Shown: positions 15,001-30,900 of the stretch, in pieces
Numbering within the stretch: the first letter of the stretch is position 1
How the letters are laid out: each line of letters opens with the position of its first letter
Origin: Himantopus leucocephalus
Lineage: Eukaryota > Chordata > Aves > Charadriiformes > Recurvirostridae
Direction of reading: 5' to 3'
Assembly: GCA_003993805.1 (NCBI GenBank)
Contig: RSEF01000021.1
Span: 5,248,550-5,312,549 of the forward strand
DNA length: 64,000 nt
Notes under the pieces: model-generated
What the model was told of the DNA's origin: nothing
The model's database searches: none
Seen by the model: the letters and a program-made list of their open reading frames with translations, nothing else
Made by a program: the position numbers and the translations under genes

Positions 15001-18000
15001 TATCTCTCCAGTATAATCATCCTCTCTCAGGAGGGCCCATCGGATGCTTCATCACACCACTCAAGTTGGTATTATTAAAAAATACTTACCCATGACAAAA
15101 AACTAACACACTTTAAAAATCCTGTCCCACACATCCTTCATCCCAGATATTTACAGATTTCCTGTATACACATTATCAGACGGTTGCCCATGTGGTAGAA
15201 TTATCTGTGGATAAAACGGAACAATCCAGCCACAGTTTTGCTTTTACTGTCTGTGAAAAACCCAAACAAACAGAAAACCCCACCACAATAAAAAGTCCAT
15301 TCACACACACTGCATTAGAGAAACACCTTTTAAAGAAAACAAACAAAAAACCTACCACCACACATTTCACCCTCAATGTTATGTTAAGGGAAAAAAATAA
15401 ACCAAATTCAAACTGTTGAAATTCACTTACCTAGCCTGAAATTTCAGTACAATTACTGCCTTTCATTAGAATAAAAAGAAATTTTACCTTCAACATTAGA
15501 CTTCCAATAGGCTCTAACAATTGAAATCTTCAAAGTCAAGCCTATACAGCATTAAATGCAAGACCCTTCTATTTAAAAACACTAATTGCAGCTAACTGTT
15601 TCAACATAGCAGCATCTGGCTAATTATGACATGAGGTTTTAACTAATAAATTCTTAATTATTAAACTCCAGTGTTCAGTTTCCTTCACCCAAATAAAACA
15701 ACATCATATTATAGCAATTACCAACACTATAGATACACCAGTTACAAAAAAATTGTATCGCAGAAATCCCTTTTAAAAAGCTCACCAGCTGCTACATTAA
15801 AGCGCAGAATAATATAATGTAAGCATTATAACAACATCTATAGAAGAAGTGTCCTTAGGAGCTATTATACACAGATGTACACAGCCTTTATCTGGCTACC
15901 AGCTATTTCACCTTGCTAGCTGTGCACGCATAACACACAGCAGTTCTGTTTGTGCCCATTACAACACTATCTGCCAATAATTTTCATCTTTATTCTTTTC
16001 TCTCCAAATACACGCCTTTGAATTTAATATAACTGTACCGCTATCACCCAGCTTATTTATGTATGTGATGCTGAAAATATATTTAATCAAGGCAATATTA
16101 CACACTGTAGCGTCTGAGCTCCTCGAGTTCCCTGGAGTATACATTTGGTTTAGGCTTTAATACCTGATGGGGACACCCCTCCCCTAAAAAAAAAAATAAA
16201 AATCAGAAATATAGCAGATCTGACAGAATATTTTACAATGGAGTTGCACAGTATATGCATTCAATCGCTCCATTTCCCAGAAGATTCATTACAGTTACAT
16301 TAGAAAGTCAAATCAGGCAATTCTGCAGTCTGGTGAAAGCTAGCGTATGAAAGCAGGTTAATACAAAAGATTCATTTTAAATAGAGGACATTTAGGACTT
16401 TTAAAAGCAACATTATGATAAAAATTTCAGGGTGTTTGTTCTGGCTTCAGAGCACGCTTTTCAAGTCTCGTTTCAATGATGTTGCTGATTTTCTAAGGAA
16501 AGAGGGAGGGGATGTTAGATCTCCAAGGTTTGCCATCTTAATTACCCTACTGCTTCCACACGTCGCTAAGAATCACACTGCAGATACACCTCTGTACTCA
16601 ACAGCCAGTGTAGAGTTGGTGTCAACTCTTCGCAGTGAAAATTCTAAACGCATTAGTTAGCATTTCCAGAGGCTGTGTATTACACACTAACAAACCACTG
16701 GGGATTGCATTTTAGACAAAGGTATTAAGTATGAGACACAACCCATTTGAAGCCTTCTGCTTACCTTACAACACCAGTATTATATATAATTATTACCATT
16801 TATAACCTTGCCTTCATTTCAGCAAGTAGAATGCAGACAGGGAATGTAATTACTTATTAAACTAATAATCTAAGAATTGATTGACAGGATGGAAGAAAAA
16901 AATTTATTCAAAGCAGTATTAAGAGTATAAGCTTATCTGAACGAAGCCAACTAATTTTAGAGCAATTTACTATAAGCAAGACAGCTATAAACACACAAGC
17001 CATATAAGCACACAGTTACAACACCAAAAAAAACCCCACAGAATACAAAAAGTAGTTGCCAGCAGTGCCAGCTTTGGCAGCCTTAAAGAACCTCGGGCAC
17101 CCCGCCTCTGTTTAATACAAAACTAAATGCAGTCAAAACATCTGGTGCATTATCGATGGTTATCGTGATAAATGAAATCTGACATTTCACAGGAACTCAG
17201 ATATTCTACTTCTACCCCTTACTTACAAAGTGGAAGACCTACATTTGTTTCTGATTTTACATTTTTTTGAAAAACATGCCCTGTGTGGCTGAGACTTCAT
17301 GAAAAGGCAGATGCGTGTATGTGGAACTCTCATTCCTAAACAATGTTTAGAGCACATAAAAGAAATACTTGCACCTTTTATATGGGTATTTAAGTAGTCA
17401 CCTTTGTTCCTTACTCTCCATGTAGTTTTATGCAAAAACCTGTAAGTTAAGTCACCAAGGCAGAAACTAAAGCCAAGCTTTTACTCAACTTTAATTCAAG
17501 AATACTGTTTACCACTATCACTAGATAAATTTCTCAGTCAGGCATATAACATTGTTTCTAACAATGTAGTTAAATTTAATTTTTTTATTATTTTTGCATG
17601 AATATTCACTGTGCTATTTGCATGCATTTGATTAGGTCCATTACATTCACTCTCTCAAATTACTCTGAGACAAACTAGAGTCCCAGAAGTACCCAGAGCC
17701 CAGCATGTTTACCTGATATTGTCTGAATCTGAAGGGGGGGAAGGAATCAAGATTCACAAATTTCCACTTGATCAGTGTTCACTTGATCTTAATAGAAGCA
17801 AAATACACTCACCTACTACACTGGCCTACCAGAAGAAATTGAGCTGATGCTCCTGGCCCCCATATTGCCAAGGAATCAACTTGCACAGTGGATTACTAAC
17901 ATTGAGCTGCTGGTACAATCTAGGAGAATTAAACGGAAAGCATTTCACATCAGCCATATTGCTTTACAGTGTGAAGCAGGTATACCAAAACTGGTAAATG

Positions 18001-18900
18001 AAATTTGACCACAAAAACGTCTGAAAAAACAAGGGTTATCCTCTTTCCCAGCCTCTGATGGACTGGGTAAAGGATCTAAGCACGACAAACCACATTATTT
18101 TTTTACCTTCTACTAAACATGACACTACTGAAAATCAAGCTAAATTCCATAGCATTTTGCCCCATTTGAAGGGCTGAGACACAAGTAGAAGCAATACAGA
18201 TACGGGGTCATGCGATTCCTAAACAGAGGTTAGAAAGTAACTCACGCCTCTGTTAGAGCACTACTCTAGCAAGCCACACAATGAGGCTTCACGCAGCCTT
18301 TTCACGTCTGCAAGATAATGCCATATACATCAAGTATAAATATACCACAGTTGAACTAAGAACTGTGTTTCCCTTTAATTTCTCACATCTTGACTCAAGA
18401 GCTGTACAAAAAAGTTATTAAAATTAATGCAAACTATCATAACTCTGTCTTTTTTACTACTGGTAATATTCCTTCTAAAATATTAGTCTCCTTGGCTGAG
18501 CCAGCGTGTCTTTTTGAAAGTTGCCTTTGAAGATCAGAAACTCTTTAGCATAAAAAGTGAAACATGCAATGATGTTAATTTGACAAGGTAAAGGGGGGGT
18601 GGGGAAAAAAAAAATCACTTCAGCTTAGTATTTCTGAAACTCAAGCTATTCTTTCACTTTTTAAAAAAAGCATTTTTCTTTCCTGGTTCCCTCTACAGTA
18701 ATTGAAGTGAGGATGTAACGAAGGCTTTTGGTGCTCTGAGCATTTTAAAAACAAGAAAGTTTCAACTCGGCAAGTGACCTAAGTAAACGCTTCCCACCTT
18801 AAACAAAATTAGTACGTTAGAATAAATTGCTGGAGCACGAACAACCCTAGCAATCCAGTGAGTACTCATTTTTCCTTGTTTGCATAATGAATACCACAGC

Positions 18901-18928
18901 TATATATATGCATATATACACATATATG
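18901..18928. repeat. Imperfect TA/CA microsatellite
   Basis: A short alternating purine-pyrimidine stretch (tatatatatgcatatatac, then acatatatg) lies in the presumed RERE intron. It is a simple repeat and no function is implied. Confidence 0.7.
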
Positions 18929-21900
18929 AAGGCGGCGGGAGCAAGAGCATGAGCACACATGTGTTTTATAAACAAGAAATTCAAGCCGGAATTTCTCGCT
19001 CTTCCTTCCGAAGAGCCTAGCCAAAACACCATATTATCCAGAACTATTTTGTCAAAAGCAAAAACAGAGCATCCACACATTTCAATTTTTCTCTACAAAA
19101 AAAAATTAAAAAAATAAAGAACTTCATGAGTTGGCAGAAGTACCAGTTTTCCAATATTCAAGTACAGTTTATGATAACATTTCATGCATGTGAATGTTAC
19201 ACTCTTGAATCATTTGTTACTCTTTCCTCTGCTTTGCACCAGGAAAAACAGGTACTGCACTTGAAAGACTTTAGAATAGCCCATTTCTCGCTACTCCCAT
19301 GTACCACTGTGTTCTTATTAAGTAGTCCATGTTACTATTACTGTTCCTAAATATTTATGAATACCTTTGCAGTCAATAACAGGCTCTAGATTGAAAAGTT
19401 CTAGTATGATACCTCTGCGGTGATGAGGAGCACTTTGAGAACTGCATATTTTTCAGAGTCATCCTGTGGGACAAACTAAATGCCAAAATTCAAGAATGAA
19501 AGAGACACTGGTATATAATCATATTTGTCTGAAGTTATATTTTGCAGAGGTATTCCCTTTGAAACCAGAAGTTCGACCTCTATACATATGTTCAGCTTTC
19601 TTCAGGACAGACAGCCACATTTTACAGACATGCAAATCAACACACAAAGTCTAAAGTCACAAAACAAATACAGAAACGGAAATTCTATGATTGCTGTGAC
19701 TGCTGACTCCCCGATGCTTGTTCAAATTTACTGAATACTCAACTGTGACAAAAGGAACCATTTAGAGAAGTGGCGACTAACCTCCTTTTCATAATTGCTC
19801 ACTCAATTTTTAAAAGCCTGTTCCTCTCCCTTACAGTTACAGAATTATTTCAAAAGCATGAACCCATTAAACATTTGCCTCAGTCTGCCCTCAACAATAG
19901 CCTCAAGAGATAAAAATTCTCATTCGTTTCAACAGAGGCCCTATTGATTCCACTGTCACAGAATATGACTATTTTCTCCTCATGCTGCTTCAGAACCACG
20001 CATTCTGTCATGGAGCTATACATACATTTATTTCCTTTCCCGTCTCTTTACAGCAGCTTTGGTGCAGTGGTTTCTCACTCCCCACCACCCTTTCCACCCC
20101 AGCAGACAGCTTCCAGCAGTCAAGGTGCAGACAAGTTTACTCCACGCACACGGATACACAGGAGAGTTAATGGAAAAAGAGCAACAATGGGTGGGCTTTG
20201 GTCTGTAGGCACTCATGTCCAAATTGGGGGGAATACCAAAACTCTCCTCACTGCCACACATACCACTTCACACTATCTGGTAAGAACATCCAAGAGTCTC
20301 GGTGCCAGCTGGAGATGAACCACCCGTCTTACAGAAGGCACCCACTGCATCACACAAATGCTTATGGTCCTTTAGAAAAACAAGGTCAGCAGACTTATTA
20401 CTGGCAATTCTGTAAATGTGAAAGTCTCCAGGCATGATGCTTGGCTGTCACTGTAAAGCTGCCAAGTTTTATTAGAATTGGGGAGTACTGACTGCGTTCT
20501 GTCCCTTGAATGTCAATGATCTGATCCTTCAAGTTAAGTCAAGTGCGATTTCCATTTGCAATGACGCAGTCAGTCAGGTGACGAATTCATGCCACGGTCA
20601 CAGAGGCTTAAGAGCAGCTGTTCAGGAAAGCCAGTACTACTTCTCACACCTGGGTGTCACTGAAGGTGTCCTTTACTCAACCTCCAGTACACATCAATGA
20701 CTGGGACTGTCTAGTCCCTACAAATCATTCAGGCATGTTGTTTCCCAGGAAGCAAGACACAACATCAAAAAAAAAAAAAGTTTTGTGAGTAACAAAGCCA
20801 AGCGCCTTGTGATCGACTTTTGACTCTCATTAGAGAGGAAAGAAGGTTGGTTTTAGGCAAGATCACAACGAAGCCTTTCCCCTTTCACCTCCACAGATAC
20901 CTGTGAGATGCCCCACACTTTTTTCCCCCCTAAAATACTCTAAAAACAAACTATGGTCAACAGAAAAAACAGATGAGATCTTGAGTTTCTAGAAACAAGC
21001 TCACCATTACTCAGATGTTACGCTCTCTCCTTCTTACCTCTCAACGTAACTAGTTGGCCCAGTTATGAAGACAAGCTAAACAACTAGATACACCTGCTAC
21101 CGCAGAAAACCAAACTACTGACAAGATTAAAAACTGCACTCAGTACTCTCTCTCCATCCAGATTTTTTTTAAAATATAAAAGCGATTGCTCACTAAGAAC
21201 AAGAGGATTTACGTTTTTGGGTTCCACATCTCCCCAAATACTTGAAACACCACCACTGGTTTAAGTTTTATTGCTCTATCATTTCTTGATGGACTCAAGC
21301 TCACCACAAGTGCTGAATTTCCAAACTGTTATCTTTCCCTTTTGATTTTTGCCAATATTTACTTTGCATTCTTCCTTATCAAGAAGAGATTATTTTATTG
21401 TGTTTGATTTTTCTTTTTAAACGTGAAACATTACATTGGACGTTCAGTTTCTACTCTTGATAGTTTACCACCCAGAAGTATTTACTCATTGTTCTGTATT
21501 ACAAAATAACAAAAAACTAGGAAAGGGAAATTGCAGGAAGACAGATGGGGAAGGCTGCATCAAATTAAAACCACAAGCAAGCTATGTGATAGGTACTTTC
21601 TGTACAAACTGCTTGCAGAAGAGCAAACAAACTAAGCAGAAAGATCAACAACCACAATTCAGAAGAGATCTCCCTGCAGAATGGGCTTTTCAGAGCTTGA
21701 CATTGAAGAGCAAGAACTGTTACTAGGTTCTACAAAAATCAAGCAAGCTTTTAGAACTACAGGTTTATAGGGAAGCCACAGGTTATCGCTACAGACAGTT
21801 AAATCTGCATCTCACCTCATTGGCACAGGCAGAAGAAACAGTACAAAACCAAAAAGAATGTTTTTCAGTATTGATCTTAATTTGGCCTCTAAAAGACTAA

Positions 21901-24900
21901 CTACTCAATGGCAACTTGAGCAAACCCTGATGTTATTTAAGTTTCAGGTTCTCTCCCATATCCACTTTCCCCAATGCAAGACGTGAGGTGAGCAGAACAA
22001 CACAAGGAGAAGTACAAAGGGGGAAAACTTTCACAACAGAATCAATTTCTCATAGCACTCGATTCAACGCTGTCATCAAGTTACAACAAGCTAAAACACA
22101 CACAGAACCAGTGCTCTTCCGTGCACCTTAAAAACCTTGAACCTGTGACTATCCACTTACAGATAAAGCTGCAAAAATACACATACACATGCATACAAGA
22201 CCCAAACAATACATCAGAAGAGAAAGCACTGCCCTTTCAGTCACGTTGTCTTAGCATGTCTTTGTTCAGCCTGGGGTTGACAACTTGAGTAGCCAGTTTG
22301 CTACAGTATTTTCTTTAAAAAAAAAAAAAAAGAAGACACACAAAGCAATACAACTTACAGAAACTAAAAAAAAAAAAATCAGTTTGCTAATATTTGGGTC
22401 AGTATGGACCAGTCCTGAAACATTTCCCACTTATTTAATTTCTACCGCTATAAGGACTAAGGACATAAGAATTTAGCAGACTAAGTATTTTATAGAGCTT
22501 ACAGTTGGACCCAAAAACATTTCCAGTGATCCTCCAACTCCACTTTACTTATAAAGCTGCACAGTGCCACCTTTAGCTCACTAAAAAGAGATTGTTAAGT
22601 ACTGTGAAATTTACGCTTCTTTGATAATAAGGAAAGAGCATTTAGTGAATCCATTTCATAAATACGTTAGATTAGGTGTGAGATATTTGGGGATGGGCTA
22701 AGCAAATTCCAAGAGCTACATGAAGCTGCTCAGGCTCACAAGCCAACAGTGACAAAATGAGAACTCTTCATGACCTTGCTAGTACCGTGAGACAGACTAC
22801 CTGTGCATCCTCCCATCGGAGCCAAATGATTTTCTGTAGCAGGCGGCTCACTGTCCTACTGAATTCAAATGTTTCCAGGCCTAGCAGAATAGTCTGACAG
22901 CCTTATAAATCTCCTCTTAACCTCTCTACTTTCCTAATCCTCAGAAGCATAAGAACTTTTTCCCAGTATCCTGAACGGTTTCAGTGGTATATAACTCACA
23001 CTTGAGAGCTAACATATGGTTCAAACAAGCATCAGATCGTTGCATGGTTTTCATACCAGCCCTCATAATCCCCGGGTTCCTAACATCTGTCTTTCATTTG
23101 TGATATAATTACACATTTATTTTCCATTTTACTAGTTTCATTTCATATACTGTTTACTTGATCTTGGGTATGATTTTGCTGCAGCCAAGGGACATCATGG
23201 TCCTTCTTGCAGATAACGAACATGTTTCATTTGAGCTTACAGAGTTCTGCAGTTTTCTTGTTTTCATACAGATTCACCTAGGTATAGAAGAAAATTGCTC
23301 AGTTTTTTTTCCCCCTAAACTACAAACAAACTCTTAACACTACACAAAAGTCTAGTGGAAAAAAATACAGAAGCTTGACCAGTTCTTCTACAAAAACTTT
23401 AAAACTGCAAAACCTTTAAGAGTGTACTGGAAGGTAAGGAGGGAGAAAGAGGTATCAATATTTAATCTACTGCTAAAGACGTAGCATCAAAGCTGCATCA
23501 GGGTGGCATAATGTAAGAACATGAAAATGGAACCACCTGCAACATTAAGAAACCAGATTTTCCTTTTGCATTATGTATTAAATAGTACATATTTTAGAAT
23601 CTCAGAAAATAATATCTAAGCCTTCCTAAGACTTCATAATTGAAAAAATTGCATTTAGCATTTTAACAGCTAGACATGCATGAAATACTAAATTCAAAGA
23701 CAGAGCTAATGTTAATTTCTTGATAGTCCCTTCTGATATACACACCCTTCTCAAACTCTGAAAACAGAGTGATCAATGTAGCTAATACGCCTAACTTAAA
23801 GCACGCCTGCATTCTTTGTGTTTGAGCAAAGAAAGTTCAGATCTTCTATCCACACAAATTCCTTTACTGAGAAAATTGCCACCACGCGGTGACTAGCTAT
23901 CGTGTATATATTGCCTATCTGCAAGAACATTAAAAAAAACAAGAAGTTATGTTTCAGAACAGTGATGCATTCATCAGAAGTTCTGCAATGAAAACCTGGT
24001 TTTGCAGGTTGCAACAGACAGGAATTGTGTTTTCACAGTTCAAAGCAGAACACTAGGAATGGTCAGTGCTTTATAAGCTTTCAAATTAAACTCTCACACA
24101 TCTCACTCAATACATGACCTCTAAATACAGTCACATAACACAAAAAGTCTTTCTGTAAATTCAGTAAGCTAGGCACATGTTTACACTGACAGCATAACGC
24201 AACCATCATTATGGGGCAGAAGGAAAGCTGGATGAAGATAAATTGGACATATTGTTAACAGAATACACTTTTGGCAACCAAAGAGCAATTAAGAATAGAA
24301 TTCTTAATCATCTCAACATCTCCAAATTTGAGATAAGTGTATTAGCATGTGGAAGAGCTGGTGGTAATGTCAAGTTTCACAGTCATCATCAGTTTGAAAT
24401 AACGGGCTTAGCATTAGCATTGCACAATGTTGGCACAAGTCTGCTTTAAGGCACTGACTCAAATCTATTCCTGTACAGATAGATCTCCTTTTCCCCCAGC
24501 CCACACAAATTCAAAGAACTACAAGGGAACTTCTTGTTAAAAATGGGAGGGGAAAATATTTTTTAGAAGACGACACACAGTAGAATAGTGCAATACATTT
24601 CTGTAGCATTATAGAATGCGCTGGAAAACGGTTTTACTACTTCCATTAATAAGTCACTCTACACAAAAATTCATCCCGCAGATAACCTTTCAAAATAATA
24701 GGTCACGTTTCCACAGTATATCTGTGCGTAATCAGACAATGTAAAAGTTTGCCATATCATCTCCCTTATTTGTTTTCCCTTGTTGTAACTAAAATACATA
24801 CAACTGTAGCTAGAAGTTCTACAACCTGCCTGGTATCCATTATTAAAAGCTAAACAGATGTTTACTCAAACTGTAACATCATTGTTTGCAAAGCATATAG

Positions 24901-27900
24901 GACCCTGTTTATAGCCGCACAGAATGGATGCCATTTACTTATACTGCTCTAGGATGAATCGGGAAGCATAACAATGAAAGGCATTCACGCACAGCTAAAC
25001 TCTCTAATGGATTTTGATAACAGCAGAGAGACACCCACTGTATTGTTCATTACTGCAGCAACGTATTTCACAGTTAATTCTAAACAGATCTAGACGCATA
25101 GGATCATACCAAGCGCTGTATTTCAACACATTATTTATCTAAGCACAGGATTCCTTCAACGCCTTTCCTATATTGACTAACTGACCGATACCCCAAGGAT
25201 TTACAAGTCCACTGTAATGGAAGCTATCCTCTGCAGAATCTCCTCATCAGGTTTTTTATGCTCATTTGTGCCCTTCATGCTTTAAGTGGTTTTCCATTCT
25301 TTAATAAAATACTTTTCTGGTCACAGCGTTAAGAGTATCATCACAGAGTAACAGTACACAAAAACACTGAAAAAACTATTCTTCCGCCTAATATTTCTAA
25401 ACAACGGAACATCACATTAAAAAATAGTAATAAAAAAGACAATCACTCCAAAATACAGCTTGGTTTCATCAGCTAGTGTAGATTTTAAAATTCAGATGCT
25501 TGTATTTTACTTGTCTGCCATTACTGGCAAATAAAAGGTATGAACAAGTGCTGCGTAGGCAACAAATAATTCTACTAACATGCCAACAATCACTTTAATC
25601 TCTTCCACTTAACAACTCATGAACCTTTTATGAACATAATCTTCTAGGAGGTAACTGGTAATACAAGATAATCCCAATACAAGTTTAATTAAAAATACAA
25701 ACTACATACAGCTCCATGCTTACCAACTCTTTCATGCTGAGAAAGCAAGAGTGGCTATTATTAATAGCTCTGTTAATCCGGCAAACTGAAGTGCGCAGAA
25801 ACAAGCTAAAGAAGCATTCAACAGACCATTTCACACTGAAAAAATAGTACTCACAAATTATAACTTGCCTTAGCATAAGCATTAAAAAAACTATTTTAAA
25901 TAGCTGAACTGAAGCATGCTTGCAGAGTTATGGATCCTACTCTTTTAAAGAAAATCCAGTACAAGATTATTCATTGTTACAAGCTACAATGGAATTAATC
26001 TAAAATTTTTAAAAAAGCAATTTTTCCTTCAATAAACACAGGATTTGAGCTACTTGGCTGTCAGATGCAAGTCAACACAAATTTCATTTGAGTTTTCAAT
26101 GCCAAGAACCTTATTTGACTGGACATAAAATACATTTGCTATTTTTAAACATACGTCATGTAATCATTTAACCAGAGCCCTGTAATTCAAACTGGGGAGC
26201 TCTTTTCACATTAGAAAAGCTGATCAGAAGACAAGTCTTCACAGTTCTGCTTAAGTGTTGGCTTGTTTCCATAAACACATTTTGCCCTCCCAAGCTCCCT
26301 TAGTAATCATCGCCACAGCTCTTTCCCCTTCTTTGAAGCCCAGTTAGAAATATTTCAAACTGCCTGGAAGTCTCCAGAAAGCTTTTCTGCTTACCTTTAC
26401 CACAGCCACTGCCCCGTACCTGTGGCAAGCAACAACTAGTCCAGTCAGGTCAACGCTGACCACACCACGGACACTCACTAGGCTATGTGTGCATCCATCT
26501 CTGCTACTCCGACCACGAACAATGAAGTCCAAAGTTTTACTCTACCATTTTACGTGGTGCTAATGATCAAACCTGTCACCAACACAGAAGTGGCATCTAA
26601 CTGTATTCCAAACCTGAATCAATTTCTAACCTCAAAGACTTCAGCTGTGTAATTCTGAGCTTCATAGTTACTCAAAGTCACAAAAGGAATTCTCTTTAAC
26701 ATATAAAAGTAAATATATCTATAATGAACTACTCTGATACACATAAAGTGATGTGTAGGTGAGCTGTGACACTCTTCTCATGGAGAAGCACATTCCCCAA
26801 AACAGTAAGCTTTCCATTTAATCTCCTTTTGAATCAGGCAATGCCATGATGAAAGGCACTGTATGGGCTCCTTTCACACCGAGGAAATAGCAAGAAAACC
26901 CATGTTGGAGGAAAAAAAAAAAGTGTGCACAAGCAAGCAAAATTAAACCTTGTAATCTAATGCAGATTTCTTTAAACATGTTTCAGCTATGACACTTCCC
27001 TGAGAACTAAATGCATAGCAAATATTTTTGCCTTCTAAAAGACAGCATCAAATTTTAGACACAGCTAAATGAGTTACCACCACAGAGAAACATGGGTTTC
27101 CTCAAGCTCAGGATCATCAAAAAAGCAAGACTACGCAAAGCCCTTGTTTTTTCAGGAATATACTCAACTAATCACAATGAACATAGTTCAGATGGATATC
27201 CAGCTCCTAAAGGGATCGGGGAAGGGTCCTACTGCTCATAGGAAGTTCTTTCACATTTTGAAACCAAGTCCTTTAGATGTTGCACTGTAATAGCATATAT
27301 CAGCTCCCTCCTCTTAAATGATTTTATGTATTTCATTACCCAGTGCTACCCCCAAACATCAGACTTTCTGCGCACCCTTTATCTCTGAGCAGTTTCTCAC
27401 TAATGTGAAAACTCTCAATACAAGCTTCTGCAGTGATCAGTCCCTGTAGCAGTCGAGGTTTGTTTTGATACCAGTAGGTTTTTTTTAAAAAAAAAGAAAA
27501 AAGTGTACTGTGCCATAGAGACAACACTTACAGTCCACCCTGACAGCCAATTTCTCTACAGTCCAAATTCATAGCTAATCAAGTCACTACAGCGAGCGTA
27601 TCGGCCATGTACCATGCTCTGCAAGTTCTTTCTGACAAACACTTAACATCTGCAGTCTTTTGAAACATAAGACATTTTTCCACAGCTACAGAAGTCAGAT
27701 TGCGCTATGGATGACTGGCCCCTAAAGTCCTATTTCTGCAAGTGGGAACTGATGACCTGAGAACTGTTAACACCAAGGAACTAAGCAGGGAACAGTCTCA
27801 AAGGGATGTTTAAGGGATGCTACCCAAATAGGTTCTTCCAGATACTTTCAAAATTTAAAATGCCTTTTATCATGAAGGCATTTGCCTGAACTTAAACACT

Positions 27901-30900
27901 GAAGGCAAGGGCTCTGCTGCTACAGTGAAGCAATACTTTTAAGTACCTTTTAATTCTGGTGTCTTTCTCTATTGTCATAGTGTGGAAAATGAACAAAGTG
28001 GATATTGTCTTCGCTTTCCCTCAAAAAAACAAAACTAGAAGGGCAAAAAAATAAATCACATTCAACAACTCATGCAGACTCATACACATGCCTAAGTACT
28101 TTCAGAAAAGAAGGAGAAAAAACAAACCTCTTCCCCCCAGATATGCCCTCTGATAACTGTTTGTATGATGTCAAATTTTATTTTGAAGTTTAAATAATAT
28201 TTTGGTTTTACTTGTGACACAAGCTCACTACAGCCACCACCTCTTCCCCTAATCACAGACCAGACAGAAAGGCTATACAAGCTCAAAAACACAGCCAGCC
28301 ACACAGAGAATAGGCCTGGTTGGACTTCAAACAGAAATTTAGGATCACAGAAGCATCAGTCTGTTTTCGGCAATGCAAATATTAATCTCTTCTGTCTAAT
28401 TTTCTTCTCTGGAGCCCTTCCTTCCTTTCACCTAGGGACAAGGGTGGAAAGCAAGCTACAGAGAATACAAATTTTATTCTCCTTCATACACCCACTGAAC
28501 CACAGACTGATTTTAAAGAGCCATATTTAAATAAGGTTCAAATTATGTTCCTACTGAACTAGATTCTAATGAACATATTTTTATTAAAAGCAAATATGTA
28601 CATAGGAAATAACCTTCTGGCTTTCCTTAGCTTACTAATGGGTGACACCACCTCTTTCCAACTTGGAAGGCTCATTCAACATTTATATCTTCACCTTTGT
28701 ACACCTGAAAGCAAGATCCCAATTCCATTCACTTTAAGGAGGTAGAGGGAACGTTACTCAGAATGTATTTCCAGTATTGATTCAGAACTGTTCTCTGAAG
28801 GAGCAAATAGTCAATTAGTAACAAGAGGGAGACTAAGTATAGGAGCTCTCCATTAGTAATACCTAGAGACATCCTGCTATTACAAAGCACCAAGGCATAT
28901 ATTTGCTGCTAAAAGGACAAATAAGTAAACCAGGGAGTAAGTTACAGTAATTCCTACAACACTTATTTTAAAGGTAAACTTGATTAAGGACAAGAATTGT
29001 AGCATAAAACAGTTCCGAGAACCATGGAAAATGGCAGGCTAGAAATTTACTTTAAAACTTTAAGAAGAAAATTTAACAGAACTCAAATTTGGCAGCTAAA
29101 AGAACAGGCATTTAAAAAAACACTGATTTCCATTCAATACTGAAGAACTAGGTATTTTCTACAGCTACTTTTATCAGAAAATCCTTAACTACTTTGATAC
29201 AAACAAGTAATACCAAATAGATATTGATGATACATCAAGACACAAAATAACAAATGCAAAGATACAACAGAAAGCTGCCATCAGAGTTACACTTTGAAGT
29301 AAAAGAAGAGCAGCCATGTCTTAAATTAAAAGATGCAGTGAGAAAGTGTTGATCTGTAGCCACATGGAACAGACCTCACTGGTGCCTTGATGCAAATAAC
29401 CACCTCATACATATCAGTCTCCAGACATCAATATAGGAATAAAGAAACCCAAATACACCACCAGAACAACATCCATACTTTTAAAGCACACCTTATCTCA
29501 CTGTTATGTTCCAACAGGAAGAAAAAACCTGATAGTAACATGGTAAAATAGCAAAAGAACTTCATTCTTCATTGGGGGGGGCAGGGGGGAAGGTTCAAGT
29601 AACCACAATAAACTGAAAAGAGAGCGGCTCAAATGATATTTTTGAAGTGTAGTCATTTCTTAACCAGTAGAATAACAGGTTCCTGAGAGTTCACCTATTG
29701 TTCCTGTAACCCACTGTTGAGCACAAACTGCCATTAAAAAAAACCCCACACCACATATTTCATCATTATTTTATAGCTTGCTGGTCCTCTATACCAAACA
29801 ATAATATAGCATAGAAAGAAAGCAAAAGGTTTGCCACAGCACGGATTTCCATGGTTCTGAGCTGTCAAGTCAAGCTCTCTGTATTTGGGGGCGGCCAAGC
29901 TGCTAAGCTTGGGAGGATTTTTTTGCCTTGCTTTTAAAGCCTTAACATGACCCTTTATCATCTTCAGGAATTAAATGTATGACCTAATTAAAATATCTTC
30001 GGAATTTAATACAGGAAAGATGTTTAATTTTAACTGAATGTTATAAATAAGAGGCCTCGTTCATTAATAATCCCTCCCAGCCTTTGTTTCTGTTCAGGAA
30101 CATCTAACATGCATTAGGGCCTCAGAAAAGTCCCAGCAAGGAAAAGTGTGAATATAACTTATCAGGACTCAGAAGACTTCACTAAACATACGCAAAAGTA
30201 ATTACTTTCCACATCTTGCTAAACTTGTACTTTGGGACAAAAGCTATGGAAGTAGTTATTTGATGAATAATTAGCGCAGGGAAGAGAACAGGGCTCTCAT
30301 TAACTGAAGCACGCCTGCACGGAGAGAAGTGACATACAATGAGAATACAAGTGGAGCCAGTTTCATTTTTCATATATTACAGACATGGAAAGAGAAGCAT
30401 GCAGTTAGACAATACAATTCAACAATAAAAGACTAAGTCTATTCAGCATGAAGAGCAGGAAATAAGAATCAAATGACTTTTTCCAACCAGAAGAACAAGT
30501 AGATACACTGTGTACAGAACTGTGTGTAACAAAGCCAGCTATGGAAGGTAAGCTATGATAGTGATCGAGACTCAAGAAAAAGAAACATAACCGAACGTTC
30601 ACATTAATCACCAAAAAAGAACAGCAGCAGGTAGAATCCCAAAGTCTACAGTACAGAAATTGGCATAATTATGGGGCAAAAAAAAAATATAAGTAGAGGT
30701 ACAAGATAAATATGTAACAAGCCACATACATTTCTACTGACCTGCTAAAGGATATTTGACATATAGAAAGATGTCACTGACAATTCTAGCACCTCCCTAC
30801 AAGTTAAGATTTACTTTTTTTTAATTGTACTAAGACTACTACACTCTGTGCACCACTATCTTTTCACCTACTGCACTCCTACAATATCTCAAAACTCTGA

